Position numbers and translations under genes: made by a program. The notes beneath the pieces are model-generated. The model did not search any database, was not told the origin of the DNA, and was given only the letters and a program-made list of their open reading frames with translations. From Streptomyces fodineus (GTDB lineage: Bacteria; Actinomycetota; Actinomycetes; Streptomycetales; Streptomycetaceae), in NCBI RefSeq assembly GCF_001735805.1, contig NZ_CP017248.1:7564001-7628000 (forward strand): a DNA stretch of 64,000 nucleotides. The letters are read 5' to 3'. Of the stretch, positions 25,795-33,817 are shown piece by piece (the stretch's first letter is position 1; the number at the start of each line of letters is the position of its first letter).

Positions 25795-26804
25795 CCATTC
25801 TCTGCGTACGTTTCCAGCTGCCGCCGATGTACGAGGCGGCCCTGCCGGGACTGCTCGGGTTGCTGGAGGACTTCACCCCGGTCGTTCAGGCGCTGCCGCC
25901 GGACGGGGCGCTGGCCGATCTGCGCGGCGCCGAGCGGTACTTCGGGCGCAGCGCGGTGGAGCTGGCCTCGGTGATCCGGGTGCGGGCGCTCGCGCGGTAC
26001 GGCGTCGACTGTGTGATCGGCGCCGGTCCGGGGCCGATGCTGGCCCGCGTGGCGCTGCGTGACGCCCGGCCCGGGGTGACCTGTGCCGTGCCCGAGGACC
26101 CGGACGGTATCGCGCAGTTCCTCGCCGAGCGGCCCGTGTCCGCGCTGCCCGGCGTCGGCACGGCGACCGCCCGCACCCTGAGCGAGTACGGCCTGGACAC
26201 CCTGGGCCTGGTCGCCGGCGCGCCGCTGTCCACGCTCCAGCGGCTGATCGGCGCGAAGGCCGGCCGCGAGCTGCGCGAGAAGGCGAGCGGCATCGACCGG
26301 AGCCGGGTCGTGCCGAACGCCGTCTCGCGGTCGCTGGCGGCGGAACGCGCCTTCGAGATCGACGAGTTGGACTCCGACCGGCACCGCAGGGCACTGCTGT
26401 CCGCCGCCGAGGAGCTCGGCACCCGGCTGCGCGCGGTGCGGAAGGTCTGCCGCACCCTGACCCTGACCGTGCGCTACGCCGACCGGTCCTCGACCACCCG
26501 CAGCCGCACCCTGAAGGAGCCGACCGCGCACTCGGCGGCCCTGACCAGGACGGCCTACGGCCTGTACGAGGCGCTCGGCCTGCAGCGCGCCCGGGTCCGT
26601 GCGCTCGCCCTGCGCGCCGAGGGCCTGGCCCCCGCCGACCAGGCCTCCTGTCAGCTCACCTTCGACCCCGTGGACGAGAAGGTCCGCCGTATCGAGGAGG
26701 TCGCGGACCGCGCGCGAGCGAAGTTCGGGCCGCGCGCGGTGATGCCGGGGACGCTGGGGGGTGGCGGCGGCTCCACGGGTGTCAGTTGGCCCAGGGCGGC
26801 GTGA
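25791..26804 (+). CDS. Y-family DNA polymerase-like protein (ImuB-like)
   Basis: A predicted 337-residue Y-family protein co-operonic with dnaE2 (ATGA overlap at 25791-25794). It has the helix-hairpin-helix stretch VSALPGVGTATARTLSEYGLDTLG and the little-finger and C-terminal regions. It ends with QLTFDP, a plausible beta-clamp motif, before IEEVADRARAKFGPRAV. The catalytic acidic residues of DinB (the first DxD-type motif and the SIDE-type motif) are not apparent: the corresponding stretches read CVRFQLPPM and LADLRGAERYFG. It may therefore be a non-catalytic ImuB-type adaptor for DnaE2. No imuA homologue adjoins it. Confidence 0.85.
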   Translation: MTILCVRFQLPPMYEAALPGLLGLLEDFTPVVQALPPDGALADLRGAERYFGRSAVELASVIRVRALARYGVDCVIGAGPGPMLARVALRDARPGVTCAVPEDPDGIAQFLAERPVSALPGVGTATARTLSEYGLDTLGLVAGAPLSTLQRLIGAKAGRELREKASGIDRSRVVPNAVSRSLAAERAFEIDELDSDRHRRALLSAAEELGTRLRAVRKVCRTLTLTVRYADRSSTTRSRTLKEPTAHSAALTRTAYGLYEALGLQRARVRALALRAEGLAPADQASCQLTFDPVDEKVRRIEEVADRARAKFGPRAVMPGTLGGGGGSTGVSWPRAA

Positions 26805-27156
26805 TGCGGCTGCCGTCGGCCAGCTCCGCCTCCAGGCCGATGGAGGTGGTGACCCAGGACAGCGCGGTGTGATCGGCCGGGTTCTCCACGGCGAGGGTCG
26901 CACCGGGGTTGACGATCACCGTGTCACCGGCGGAGATCCGCTCGGTTCGGCCGTCGACCGTGATCAGCAGTTCCCCGACGAGCAGATGGAAGATCTCCTC
27001 ACGGCTGACGGTGTGCGCGGGCGCCTTGGTCCCGGCCGGAATCTCCCCGCGCCAGGCGCAGAGCTCCTTGCTCCCGGTGAGCGGGGTGGCGTACGAGACG
27101 AAGCGGGCGCCGTGGATCTCATGGGTGGTGGCCTCGGACGAGCGGACGACGGGCAT
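26782..27156 (-). CDS. Cupin-domain protein
   Basis: A 124-residue single-domain cupin. The conserved barrel reads PAGTKAPAHTVSREEIFHLLVGELLITVDG and then SAGDTVIVNPGATLAVENP, with His, Glu and His at likely metal positions. The ATG at 27156 is preferred because GGAG lies 9 nt upstream; the ATG at 27183 lies inside the operator region. The 3' end overlaps that of the convergent Y-family polymerase gene by 23 bp. It is divergent from the MarR gene, which probably represses it through the operators between them. Confidence 0.85.
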   Translation of the reverse strand: MPVVRSSEATTHEIHGARFVSYATPLTGSKELCAWRGEIPAGTKAPAHTVSREEIFHLLVGELLITVDGRTERISAGDTVIVNPGATLAVENPADHTALSWVTTSIGLEAELADGSRITPPWAN

Positions 27157-27176
27157 GGCGGTGATCTCCGTTCGAG

Positions 27177-27195
27177 TAGTCAAGTAACTTGACTA
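27177..27195. promoter_or_regulatory. MarR operator O1 (perfect 19-bp palindrome)
   Basis: TAGTCAAGTAACTTGACTA has 8-bp perfect arms around TAA. It lies between the cupin and MarR starts. Confidence 0.8.
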
Positions 27196-27197
27196 TA

Positions 27198-27216
27198 TGG
27201 TCAAGCTGCTTGACCA
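27198..27216. promoter_or_regulatory. MarR operator O2 (perfect 19-bp palindrome)
   Basis: TGGTCAAGCTGCTTGACCA has 8-bp perfect arms. Its centre lies 21 bp from that of O1, on the same helical face. A half-site ATGTCAAG follows another 21 bp on (27219-27226). Confidence 0.8.
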
Positions 27217-27243
27217 ACATGTCAAGGGTGTTTCAATGCCTCC

Positions 27244-27690
27244 GTGTACAACTCCGAAGCCATGGCCCTGTCCGCCGCCCTGCTCGCCGTCGCCGGCGAC
27301 CTCACGCAACGCATCCATGACGGGGTGACGGCGCGCGGGTTCGCCGATCTGCGGCCGGCCCACGGCTTCGCCTTCGCGCGGCTCGCCCCGGACGGGGCCA
27401 CCGTCACCGACCTCGCGGCGCACCTCGGGGTGACCAAGCAGGCCGCGAGCCAGCTGGTGGACGAGATCGTGCGGAAGGGATACGCGGAGCGGCGGCCGCA
27501 TCCGCAGGACGCGCGGGCCCGGCTGGTCGTGCTGACCGAGCGAGGGTGGGCCTGTACCCGGGCGGCGGAGGAGGCGGCGGCCGAGGTCGTGGAGGGGTGG
27601 GCCGCGCTGCTGGGCCAGGGCGAAGTGTGCGCGCTGGGGGAGTGTTTGGCGCGGATCGCTCCCTATGGTCCGATCAAGCCCGCCTGGTGA
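27244..27690 (+). CDS. MarR-family transcriptional regulator
   Basis: A 148-residue winged-helix repressor. It has helix alpha-3/4 VTDLAAHLGVTKQAASQLVDEIVRKGYAERRPHPQDARARLVVLTERG, the classic MarR DNA-binding and wing sequence. The start is GTG at 27244 or ATG at 27262; neither has a strong SD. Tandem palindromes with TCAAG-N3-CTTGA cores sit directly upstream, so it very likely autoregulates and controls the divergent cupin gene. The inducer is unknown. Confidence 0.9.
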   Translation: MYNSEAMALSAALLAVAGDLTQRIHDGVTARGFADLRPAHGFAFARLAPDGATVTDLAAHLGVTKQAASQLVDEIVRKGYAERRPHPQDARARLVVLTERGWACTRAAEEAAAEVVEGWAALLGQGEVCALGECLARIAPYGPIKPAW

Positions 27691-27744
27691 CGGTCCGTCA
27701 GCGTTCGGCGGCTCGCTGGTTATCACTGGAAGTTTTTACTGACG

Positions 27745-27779
27745 CGTAACTTCACACGTGTGCTACTCGCCCGTAACTT
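27745..27779. promoter_or_regulatory. Repeats in the lipase promoter
   Basis: Two CGTAACTT direct repeats (27745-27752 and 27772-27779) flank the perfect palindrome CACACGTGTG (27753-27762). The cluster lies 80-110 bp upstream of the secreted lipase and probably binds a regulator. Confidence 0.45.
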
Positions 27780-27857
27780 GACGGGTGAACAGCATCCTCG
27801 TGATCCGGATCACAGGGTAAGGCCCCCACCTCCCTTGAGCCGCAAGGAGATCACACG

Positions 27858-28721
27858 ATGCTGCCCTGGAAGCGAGTGCTCAGACCCCTGGCCGCGCTGC
27901 TCCTCACCGCCGCCGTCGCCACCGTTCCCGCCGCAACAGCCGCCGCCGCGGACACCGCCCCCACCAGCGGCTGGAACGACTTCTCCTGCAAGCCCTCCGC
28001 CGACCATCCCCGCCCGGTCGTCCTGGTGCACGGCACCCTGGGCAACTCGGTCGACAACTGGCTCTCCCTCGCCCCGTACCTCAAGGGCCGCGGATACTGC
28101 GTCTACTCCCTCGACTACGGCCAGCTGACCGGCGTCCCCCTCTTCTACGGCCTCGGCCCCATCGACAAGTCGGCCGAGCAGTTGTCCGCCTTCGTGGACA
28201 AGGTGCTCGCCGCGACCGGAGCCGCCAAGGCCGACCTGGTCGGGCACTCCCAGGGCGGCATGATGCCCCGCTACTACCTGAAGTTCCTCGGCGGAGCAGG
28301 CAAGGTGAACGCCCTCGTCGGCCTGGCCCCCGACAACCACGGCGCCACCCTGAGCGGCCTGACCAACCTGCTGCCGTACTTCCCCGGCGCCTCGGACCTC
28401 ATCAAGGCCACCACCCCCGGCCTCGCCGACCAGATCCCCGGCTCCGACTTCCTCACCAAGCTCAACGCGGACGGCGACACCGTCCCCGGAGTGCACTACA
28501 CGGTCATCGCCACCAAGCACGACGAGGTGGCCACGCCCTGGCAGAGCCAGTACCTGAGCGGCTCCGACGTCCACAACGTCCTGCTCCAGGACCTGTGCTC
28601 GCTCGACTTCTCCGAGCACGTCGCCATCGGCCTGTTCGACCGCATCGCCTTCCACGAGGTGGCCAACGCGCTCGACCCGGCCCACGCCACGGCCACCACC
28701 TGCGCGTCGGCCTTCAGCTGA
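27858..28721 (+). CDS. Secreted triacylglycerol lipase (class 2 family)
   Basis: A 287-residue secreted alpha/beta hydrolase. The signal peptide covers residues 1-31 (TAAAAD). The oxyanion region PVVLVHGTLGNSVDNW and the nucleophile elbow VGHSQGGMMPRYYLKFLGG (Ser) are typical of Lipase_2 enzymes of Streptomyces. The likely catalytic Asp and His lie in the C-terminal part (TKHDEVATPW and FSEHVAIG). The ATG at 27858 follows AAGGAG. It would hydrolyse extracellular lipids or esters. A strong terminator separates it from the convergent LPMO gene. Confidence 0.93.
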   Translation: MLPWKRVLRPLAALLLTAAVATVPAATAAAADTAPTSGWNDFSCKPSADHPRPVVLVHGTLGNSVDNWLSLAPYLKGRGYCVYSLDYGQLTGVPLFYGLGPIDKSAEQLSAFVDKVLAATGAAKADLVGHSQGGMMPRYYLKFLGGAGKVNALVGLAPDNHGATLSGLTNLLPYFPGASDLIKATTPGLADQIPGSDFLTKLNADGDTVPGVHYTVIATKHDEVATPWQSQYLSGSDVHNVLLQDLCSLDFSEHVAIGLFDRIAFHEVANALDPAHATATTCASAFS

Positions 28722-28728
28722 CGTGCCA

Positions 28729-28767
28729 CCGGGGCCTGTCCGACCTGAGCCGCCGGACAGGCCCCGG
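28729..28767. terminator. Bidirectional terminator
   Basis: A perfect 14-bp stem, CCGGGGCCTGTCCG with CGGACAGGCCCCGG, and an 11-nt loop. It lies between the convergent lipase and LPMO genes. Confidence 0.9.
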
Positions 28768-28773
28768 AACCCT

Positions 28774-29736
28774 CTAGCGGCGGTGGGCGCCACCCGCGGC
28801 GCGCCGCCGTACCGACAGGAAGAGCGCCGCCGAACCGAGCGCCAGCGCCGCCGCGCCGCCGATCGCGACGTACGCGGTGCCGGAGGAGGCGCCGGTCTCC
28901 GCGAGATCGCGCGAAGCACCGGCCGCCTTCGGCGCGTTGGGGGCGGACGCGGCGGCGGGCTGCTGGGCAGGCCCGGCCATGTCGCCGCCGTGACCGTGGT
29001 GCCGCATCGTCGACTTGTCGGCACCGGCCGCGATCTGCCGGTCGGAGGGCGCGGAGGCCGTCGGGGCGGGGGCGGAGCCCGTGCTCACCGTGCCGCCGCC
29101 GAAGTCCACGTCCGAGCAGGAGTAGAACGCCTCCGGGCTGTCCGAGCGCTGCCAGATCGCGTACAGCAACTGCTTGCCGGACCGCGCGGGAAGCCTGCCG
29201 GAGAACGTGTAGAAGCCGCCCGCGGCGACCGGGTCGGTGGCCGTCGCCACCGGGTGCCGCAGATCCAGCTCGGACCAGGCCAGCGGCTTGGCGGGGTCGT
29301 AACCGGGCTTGGTGAGATAGACCTTGAAGGTCCCCTTGTGCTGAGCCGTCACCCGGTACTTGAAGGTGTACGCCCCGCTGCGCACGCTCGTCGCCGGCCA
29401 GTCGGCGCGGGCCAGGTCCAGGCCCTTGAACTCCGCGTTGTCCGCGCTGCACAGCTTGCCGTCCGGGATCAGCTTCCGATGCCGTCCGGCGGCGTCGCCG
29501 ATCCGGATGCCGTTCCAGTCGTACAGCGCCTGCGCGCCGCCGGCCGCCACGGCCGCCTTGCACGCGCCCGACTTCGGGCTCTCCGGCCCCTCCGCGTAAC
29601 ACTGCGAGACACGGCTGACCGGATCGCCCATCGAACCGTGCGCGGACGCGGGGGCGGCGGCGAGCACGGTCAGGGCGACCGGCGGCAGACCGAGTACGGC
29701 GACGACGACGGCCGCGCGGCGGGCGCGAGCGGACAT
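28774..29736 (-). CDS. AA10 lytic polysaccharide monooxygenase with sortase signal
   Basis: A 320-residue secreted copper enzyme that oxidatively cleaves chitin or related glycans. The signal peptide ends at ASA, leaving HGSMGDPVSR as the mature N-terminus; the free N-terminal His is half of the copper histidine brace. The LPMO domain runs to about residue 200 (YAIWQRSDSPEAFYSCSDVDF). A Pro/Ala/His-rich linker and the C-terminal sorting signal LAETG, a hydrophobic helix and a basic tail follow. This predicts anchoring to peptidoglycan by a class E sortase. The substrate is inferred from the family. Confidence 0.93.
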   Translation of the reverse strand: MSARARRAAVVVAVLGLPPVALTVLAAAPASAHGSMGDPVSRVSQCYAEGPESPKSGACKAAVAAGGAQALYDWNGIRIGDAAGRHRKLIPDGKLCSADNAEFKGLDLARADWPATSVRSGAYTFKYRVTAQHKGTFKVYLTKPGYDPAKPLAWSELDLRHPVATATDPVAAGGFYTFSGRLPARSGKQLLYAIWQRSDSPEAFYSCSDVDFGGGTVSTGSAPAPTASAPSDRQIAAGADKSTMRHHGHGGDMAGPAQQPAAASAPNAPKAAGASRDLAETGASSGTAYVAIGGAAALALGSAALFLSVRRRAAGGAHRR

Positions 29737-29985
29737 GCGGAACTCCTCGACAGACGGTGCTTCGGTGGGGCTGGAACCCGTGGGGGTGATCCGAAGCTAG
29801 CCCCCGGAAACCGTGAAATCTGCTGCTGGAGGCGGGTGGAGGAGATCCTTATGGTGGCGTTAAGGCCGGACTAACCGGGGGCTCAGGAAGAGGAGGAGAG
29901 ACCGCCCTGCCCAGCTGCGCCCGAGCGGCGCGGCGGCCGGGGGATCGCCAAGTCCATTGACAATCGAGTGCGGGGTGCTGCGCGC

Positions 29986-30786
29986 TCAGGGCCTGACCGC
30001 GAACACCATGCCGATGTCGCCGGCCTGCTGCACCGGGTCCTGCTCGGTACTGACCTTGAAGCCGTGCGTGAGGAGGACCTCGCAGACCGTGTCGCGGTGC
30101 TGCTGCCAGCGCTCCACCTCGATGACGGCCTGGTGGATCAGCGGCCAGTGCCGTTCCTCGATGCCTCTGAGCACATCGAGTTCCGCGCCTTCCACATCGA
30201 CCTTGAGCAGGTCGATGTGGTCGATGCCCTGCTCGTCGAGCGCTGATGACAGGGGCCTGACCTTCACCCGGTGCGTCTCGAGCCGCCGCATCACCCGCAG
30301 CTTGCGGCTGACGAGAAGAGTGAGAATGGGAGCGGGTACGCGGCGCAGGACCGGTCCCAGGCCGCCCTGGCGGATCATTTCGACAACGCTGGCGGTGACC
30401 CGCCGCCGCTCAGCCTCGATGTTCCCCTGATCCCGCGATGAGGACGAGAAGATCGTGGCGGCCGGAACGTAGCTGAAATCGAGCTCGTCGTCACGGGACG
30501 CCAGGCCGTAAGGGAGCGCGGTCAGGCGTCCGTTGAAGAACTCGCGGGCATTGCGTTCGAGCGTCGCGTGGAGTGGCGGCACCGGCTCGAAGGCGTAGAT
30601 CCGCACGTCCCCGTCCAGCCGCTCATAGACGGCCGCCGAGAACACACCGATGTTGGCGCCCACGTCGAGTACCGTCGCGCCCGGCGTGCACGCGACGCCG
30701 TGGGTGAAGTAGCCGCCCACCTCCTCGCGCAGGAAGGACGCCTCCCAACGATTGATACTGTGCAGTTCAATCGTGTCCATGGTCAT
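29986..30786 (-). CDS. FkbM-family SAM-dependent methyltransferase
   Basis: A predicted 266-residue methyltransferase of the FkbM family. The SAM-binding motif is TVLDVGANIGVFSAAVYERL, followed by AFEPVPPLHATLERN. The family core IDHIDLLKVDVEGAELDVLRGI is near residue 195. FkbM enzymes O-methylate sugars, lipids or polyketides. The start is unsure: ATG at 30786, 30780 or 30831 are possible and none has a well-spaced SD. GC content looks lower than in neighbouring genes, which hints at recent acquisition. Confidence 0.8.
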   Translation of the reverse strand: MTMDTIELHSINRWEASFLREEVGGYFTHGVACTPGATVLDVGANIGVFSAAVYERLDGDVRIYAFEPVPPLHATLERNAREFFNGRLTALPYGLASRDDELDFSYVPAATIFSSSSRDQGNIEAERRRVTASVVEMIRQGGLGPVLRRVPAPILTLLVSRKLRVMRRLETHRVKVRPLSSALDEQGIDHIDLLKVDVEGAELDVLRGIEERHWPLIHQAVIEVERWQQHRDTVCEVLLTHGFKVSTEQDPVQQAGDIGMVFAVRP

Positions 30787-30949
30787 GACAATGTGATTTA
30801 TCAGGGTTGGAGTCAACAATCCAGCCCGCATGCTCCTGGATGTGTTGCTTGCTGCGACGACGGCGCGGCAGGCCGTCTCGCGCCTCCGGAACGGGCGCAC
30901 AGGGGGTACGTGTGACCTACGGCTCCGCTCGGGCGGGTAGCGTGCGGGC

Positions 30950-31417
30950 ATGATCGAAGAGAGTCCCGAGCGCGTCCGGCCGGCCGTGGCCGATGATGTG
31001 CCGGCCGTGAAGGCGGTGACGGACGCGGCCTACCGGCACTACATCGAGCGCATCGGCGTCGTGCCGCAGCCCATGGAGGCGGACCATGCCGCGAACGTGG
31101 CCGCCGGGAAGGTGTTCGTCACCGGAGAACCCGTCAACGGGCTGGTCGTGATCGAGGCGTTCGCCGGTCATCTCTTCCTGGACAGCATCGCCGTCCACCC
31201 CGGTGCCCATGGCACGGGCGTGGGGCGGCGGCTGCTGCACTTCGTCGACGCACGCGCGCGTGAGCGGGGCGTCGGCGAGATCCGGCTCTACACGAACGCG
31301 TTGATGTGGGAGAACCAGAAGATCTATCCGAAGTACGGATACGAGGTCGTGGAACGCCGCGTCGACGGGCCCTACGACCGGATTCACTACCGCAAGCGGC
31401 TGGAGCGGCTGGACTGA
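30950..31417 (+). CDS. GNAT-family N-acetyltransferase
   Basis: A 155-residue single-domain acetyltransferase. The acetyl-CoA motif A is LFLDSIAVHPGAHGTGVGRRLLHFVDARARERG, and motif B is ENQKIYPKYGYEVVERRVDG. TAGCGT lies 6 nt before the ATG and there is no SD, so it is probably leaderless. The substrate is unknown. It ends 13 bp from the convergent small gene. Confidence 0.88.
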   Translation: MIEESPERVRPAVADDVPAVKAVTDAAYRHYIERIGVVPQPMEADHAANVAAGKVFVTGEPVNGLVVIEAFAGHLFLDSIAVHPGAHGTGVGRRLLHFVDARARERGVGEIRLYTNALMWENQKIYPKYGYEVVERRVDGPYDRIHYRKRLERLD

Positions 31418-31430
31418 CGTCCCGGCGGGG

Positions 31431-31565
31431 TCAACCGTCGGGCCACCAGGTGCGTGCGATGTCCTTGCGCACTTCGGGACGCCCCGTGGGGCGCTCCTCC
31501 GCTTCTTCACGGATCCGGCGGCTGGCCGTTTTCTTCAGCGGCTTGTGCACGGTTGCGCGGCGCAT
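31431..31565 (-). CDS. Small basic protein of 44 residues, unknown function
   Basis: A 45-codon frame with an excellent SD (AAGGAGG, 5 nt before the ATG). It encodes a highly charged peptide beginning MRRATVHKPLKKTASRRIRE and ending RKDIARTWWPDG. The C-terminal tryptophan pair and the strong SD argue that it is real. There is no membrane segment or cysteine. It might bind nucleic acid or a partner protein. It lies convergent to the GNAT gene and divergent from a methyltransferase gene. Confidence 0.65.
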   Translation of the reverse strand: MRRATVHKPLKKTASRRIREEAEERPTGRPEVRKDIARTWWPDG

Positions 31566-31677
31566 GACTGCCTCCTTCAGAGCCTACCGAGTTTCGCGTT
31601 TGTCACGGAGGTAGACGCTTTTGGGGAGAGTTCCTCATCGGAGCCGGGTTGTCAGTGGCGGGTGTCACTCTTCGGGC

Positions 31678-32301
31678 ATGACGAATATGGATGACCACAC
31701 GGTTGCGGCGGGTGCGGCGGACATCGACTGGGACGCCCAGGCCGGCGCCTTCGACGACGAGCCGGACCACGGCCTGCGCGATCCCGTGATCCGCGCGGCC
31801 TGGGCCACCCGGCTGCGCTCCTGGCTGCCCGAGCACCCCGCCGACGTCCTCGACCTCGGCTGCGGCACCGGCAGCCTGTCGCTCCTCGCGGCCGAACAGG
31901 GACACCGGGTGACCGGCGTCGACGCGTCCTCGGCGATGGTCGAGCGCGCCCGCGCCAAGCTCGCCGGACGCGACGCGGTCGTGCTGCGCGGGGACGCCGC
32001 CGCCCCGCCGGTCGGGGAGCAGCGCTTCGACGTCGTCCTCGTACGGCACGTGCTGTGGACGCTGCCGCGTCCCGAGCGGGTGCTGCGGCGCTGGCGGGAC
32101 CTGCTGCGCCCCGGCGGCCGTCTCGTCCTGGTCGAGGGAGTCTGGGGCACGGTGCACCCCGTGGGCATGGCCGCCGACCGGCTCACGGCGCTGCTGGCGC
32201 CCCTGAGCCCGGACGCGCGCGTGGAGCGGCTGTCCGGCGACTGCCTGCTGTGGGGGAAGGCCGTGGAGGACGAGCGGTATGTGGTCGTGGCGACCGTGTG
32301 A
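31678..32301 (+). CDS. Class I SAM-dependent methyltransferase
   Basis: A 207-residue methyltransferase. Motif I is DVLDLGCGTGSLSLLAAEQG (residues 52-71), motif II GVDASSAMVERARAKL, motif IV FDVVLVRHVLWTLP, and then LRPGGRLVLVEGVW. The Methyltransf_11/25-type fold gives no substrate. The start is ATG 31678, with CACTCT ending 6 nt upstream and no SD. ATG 31687 is an alternative. Confidence 0.88.
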   Translation: MTNMDDHTVAAGAADIDWDAQAGAFDDEPDHGLRDPVIRAAWATRLRSWLPEHPADVLDLGCGTGSLSLLAAEQGHRVTGVDASSAMVERARAKLAGRDAVVLRGDAAAPPVGEQRFDVVLVRHVLWTLPRPERVLRRWRDLLRPGGRLVLVEGVWGTVHPVGMAADRLTALLAPLSPDARVERLSGDCLLWGKAVEDERYVVVATV

Positions 32302-32336
32302 GGGAGGCCGGGGCGCGCGGGCGGTGGCGGACGGTG

Positions 32337-32837
32337 TCAGGTCAGCAACTCCTCGAAGCCGTCCGTGCGGGCCAGCGTCTCCAGTTCACCGAGGGCGGCC
32401 ACCGCGGCGGACGCGGCCCCGGGGTCCGTCCGCGTAAGCCCGCTCTCGGCGAACTCGTCCTCGTCCAGCCGCCGTACGTCCGTGCCGTCGGCCGAGCGCC
32501 ACAGGTCCAGGTCGAGGTCCTCCACGACCAGCTCACCGCCGGTGCGGACCGCCGGGCGGGTGATGTCGCAGTACCAGCCCTTCACGGTGCCGTCCGCGGC
32601 CCGGACCTCCTTCACCGCGTACCAGCGGTCGCGCCAGTAGTACTCGGTGAAGAGATCGCCCGGCTCGAAGCGGACGAAGCCGAAGTCGCGGACTCCGTCG
32701 CCCGCCCACGGCGCGCGTACGGCGATACGGGTGCCGTCGTCCTCGAGCAGCTCGGCCGGATAACGGATCTTCGTCCGGCCCGCCTTGACCAGGACGATCT
32801 CCAGCTGGGCCGATGCGTCAGGCGAGTTCACGCACAT
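32337..32837 (-). CDS. DUF402-domain protein
   Basis: A 166-residue protein of the DUF402 family, whose relatives include nucleoside di/triphosphate phosphatases and FAU-1-type RNA-binding proteins. The core reads FEPGDLFTEYYWRDRWYAVKEV, GWYCDITRP, and VVEDLDLDLWRSADG, where clustered Asp residues probably bind a metal. The ATG at 32837 has GGAGG upstream and overlaps the end of the GNAT gene by 20 bp, so the two are co-transcribed. Confidence 0.85.
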   Translation of the reverse strand: MCVNSPDASAQLEIVLVKAGRTKIRYPAELLEDDGTRIAVRAPWAGDGVRDFGFVRFEPGDLFTEYYWRDRWYAVKEVRAADGTVKGWYCDITRPAVRTGGELVVEDLDLDLWRSADGTDVRRLDEDEFAESGLTRTDPGAASAAVAALGELETLARTDGFEELLT

Positions 32838-33747
32838 GGCGGACCTCCGTCGCGCAGACCTCGTAACCGAGCCACCTGTTGATGGCGATCATCGGCGCGT
32901 TCCCGGCGTCGTTGCCCGTGAACGCCTCGGTGACGCCGGTGTCCCGGGCCCGGTACAAGGAGTGGATCTTGGTGAGCTTGGCCAGGCCACGCCCGCGATG
33001 GGACCGGGCCGTGCCGGTCATCGCGGTGGTGTAGCCGGTGCCGCCGTCGGTGTAGGCCACGCTGAAGGCGACCGGGCGGCCCCCGGCACACGCGGCCACC
33101 GTCAGGTCGCGGTCCAGCAGCGGATGCTTCCAGTACTGCTCGACCCAGGCCTCGTAGTCGGTCAACTCGTAGTCGACGTCCCCCGGTTCGTCCAGCATCG
33201 TCTCCGCGTCCAGCTCGAACAGCGGGCGCGGGTCGTCCGCGAAGTCGGCGGCCGTACGCAGCTCGACGCCCGGCGGGGTCTTCGGGACCGGCGGGAGGCA
33301 GGAGCCCGCCAGGTCGAGGCGCAGGAAGTGGGCGGACCGGCTGCCTCGATAGCCGTGGCGTTCCGCGAAGGCACGGTTGCCCGGTTCGTCGAGGACCCAG
33401 CTGAGCAGCCTGGTCGCTCCCTGGGCGGTGAGGTACTCCTCGGCCGCCCGCAGCAGGAGCCCGCCGGCGCCGCGACCGGTGCGGTCCGGCCGGACGTAGA
33501 TGTTCACCAGCCCCTGGCCCGGCTCGGTGCTGTCGTGGGCCAGATGGACCTGGGCCGTGCCGATCACCTCGCCGTCCTCCTCCGCGACCAGCGGGCGGTA
33601 GCGCGCCTCGGGCGGCATGTGGAGGGCGTCGTGACGGATCGAGTCCGAGGTGAACAGGATGTACGGGAGGGCGAGATGACGGACCCGCGCGAACCCCTCG
33701 GTGTCAGCCGGGACGTCGGGCCGCAGGTCGCGGACGATCACAGTCAT
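32818..33747 (-). CDS. Double-GNAT acetyltransferase
   Basis: A 309-residue protein with two GNAT domains. The first has VNIYVRPDRTGRGAGGLLLRAAEEY (about residues 80-105). The second has TAMTGTARSHRGRGLAKLTKIHSL (about 240-265), then NRWLGYEVC. The double architecture resembles mycothiol synthase (MshD), but the sequence is not close enough to name it. TACGGT lies 8 nt before the ATG, and an SD is absent. It overlaps the DUF402 gene downstream and diverges from the GntR gene. Confidence 0.85.
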   Translation of the reverse strand: MTVIVRDLRPDVPADTEGFARVRHLALPYILFTSDSIRHDALHMPPEARYRPLVAEEDGEVIGTAQVHLAHDSTEPGQGLVNIYVRPDRTGRGAGGLLLRAAEEYLTAQGATRLLSWVLDEPGNRAFAERHGYRGSRSAHFLRLDLAGSCLPPVPKTPPGVELRTAADFADDPRPLFELDAETMLDEPGDVDYELTDYEAWVEQYWKHPLLDRDLTVAACAGGRPVAFSVAYTDGGTGYTTAMTGTARSHRGRGLAKLTKIHSLYRARDTGVTEAFTGNDAGNAPMIAINRWLGYEVCATEVRHVRELA

Positions 33748-33817
33748 AGGGAGGCACCGTACGGCGATGTGCGCGGGGGATGCCTCTCATTTTCCTTCGG
33801 TACGGGACAATCGGCTC

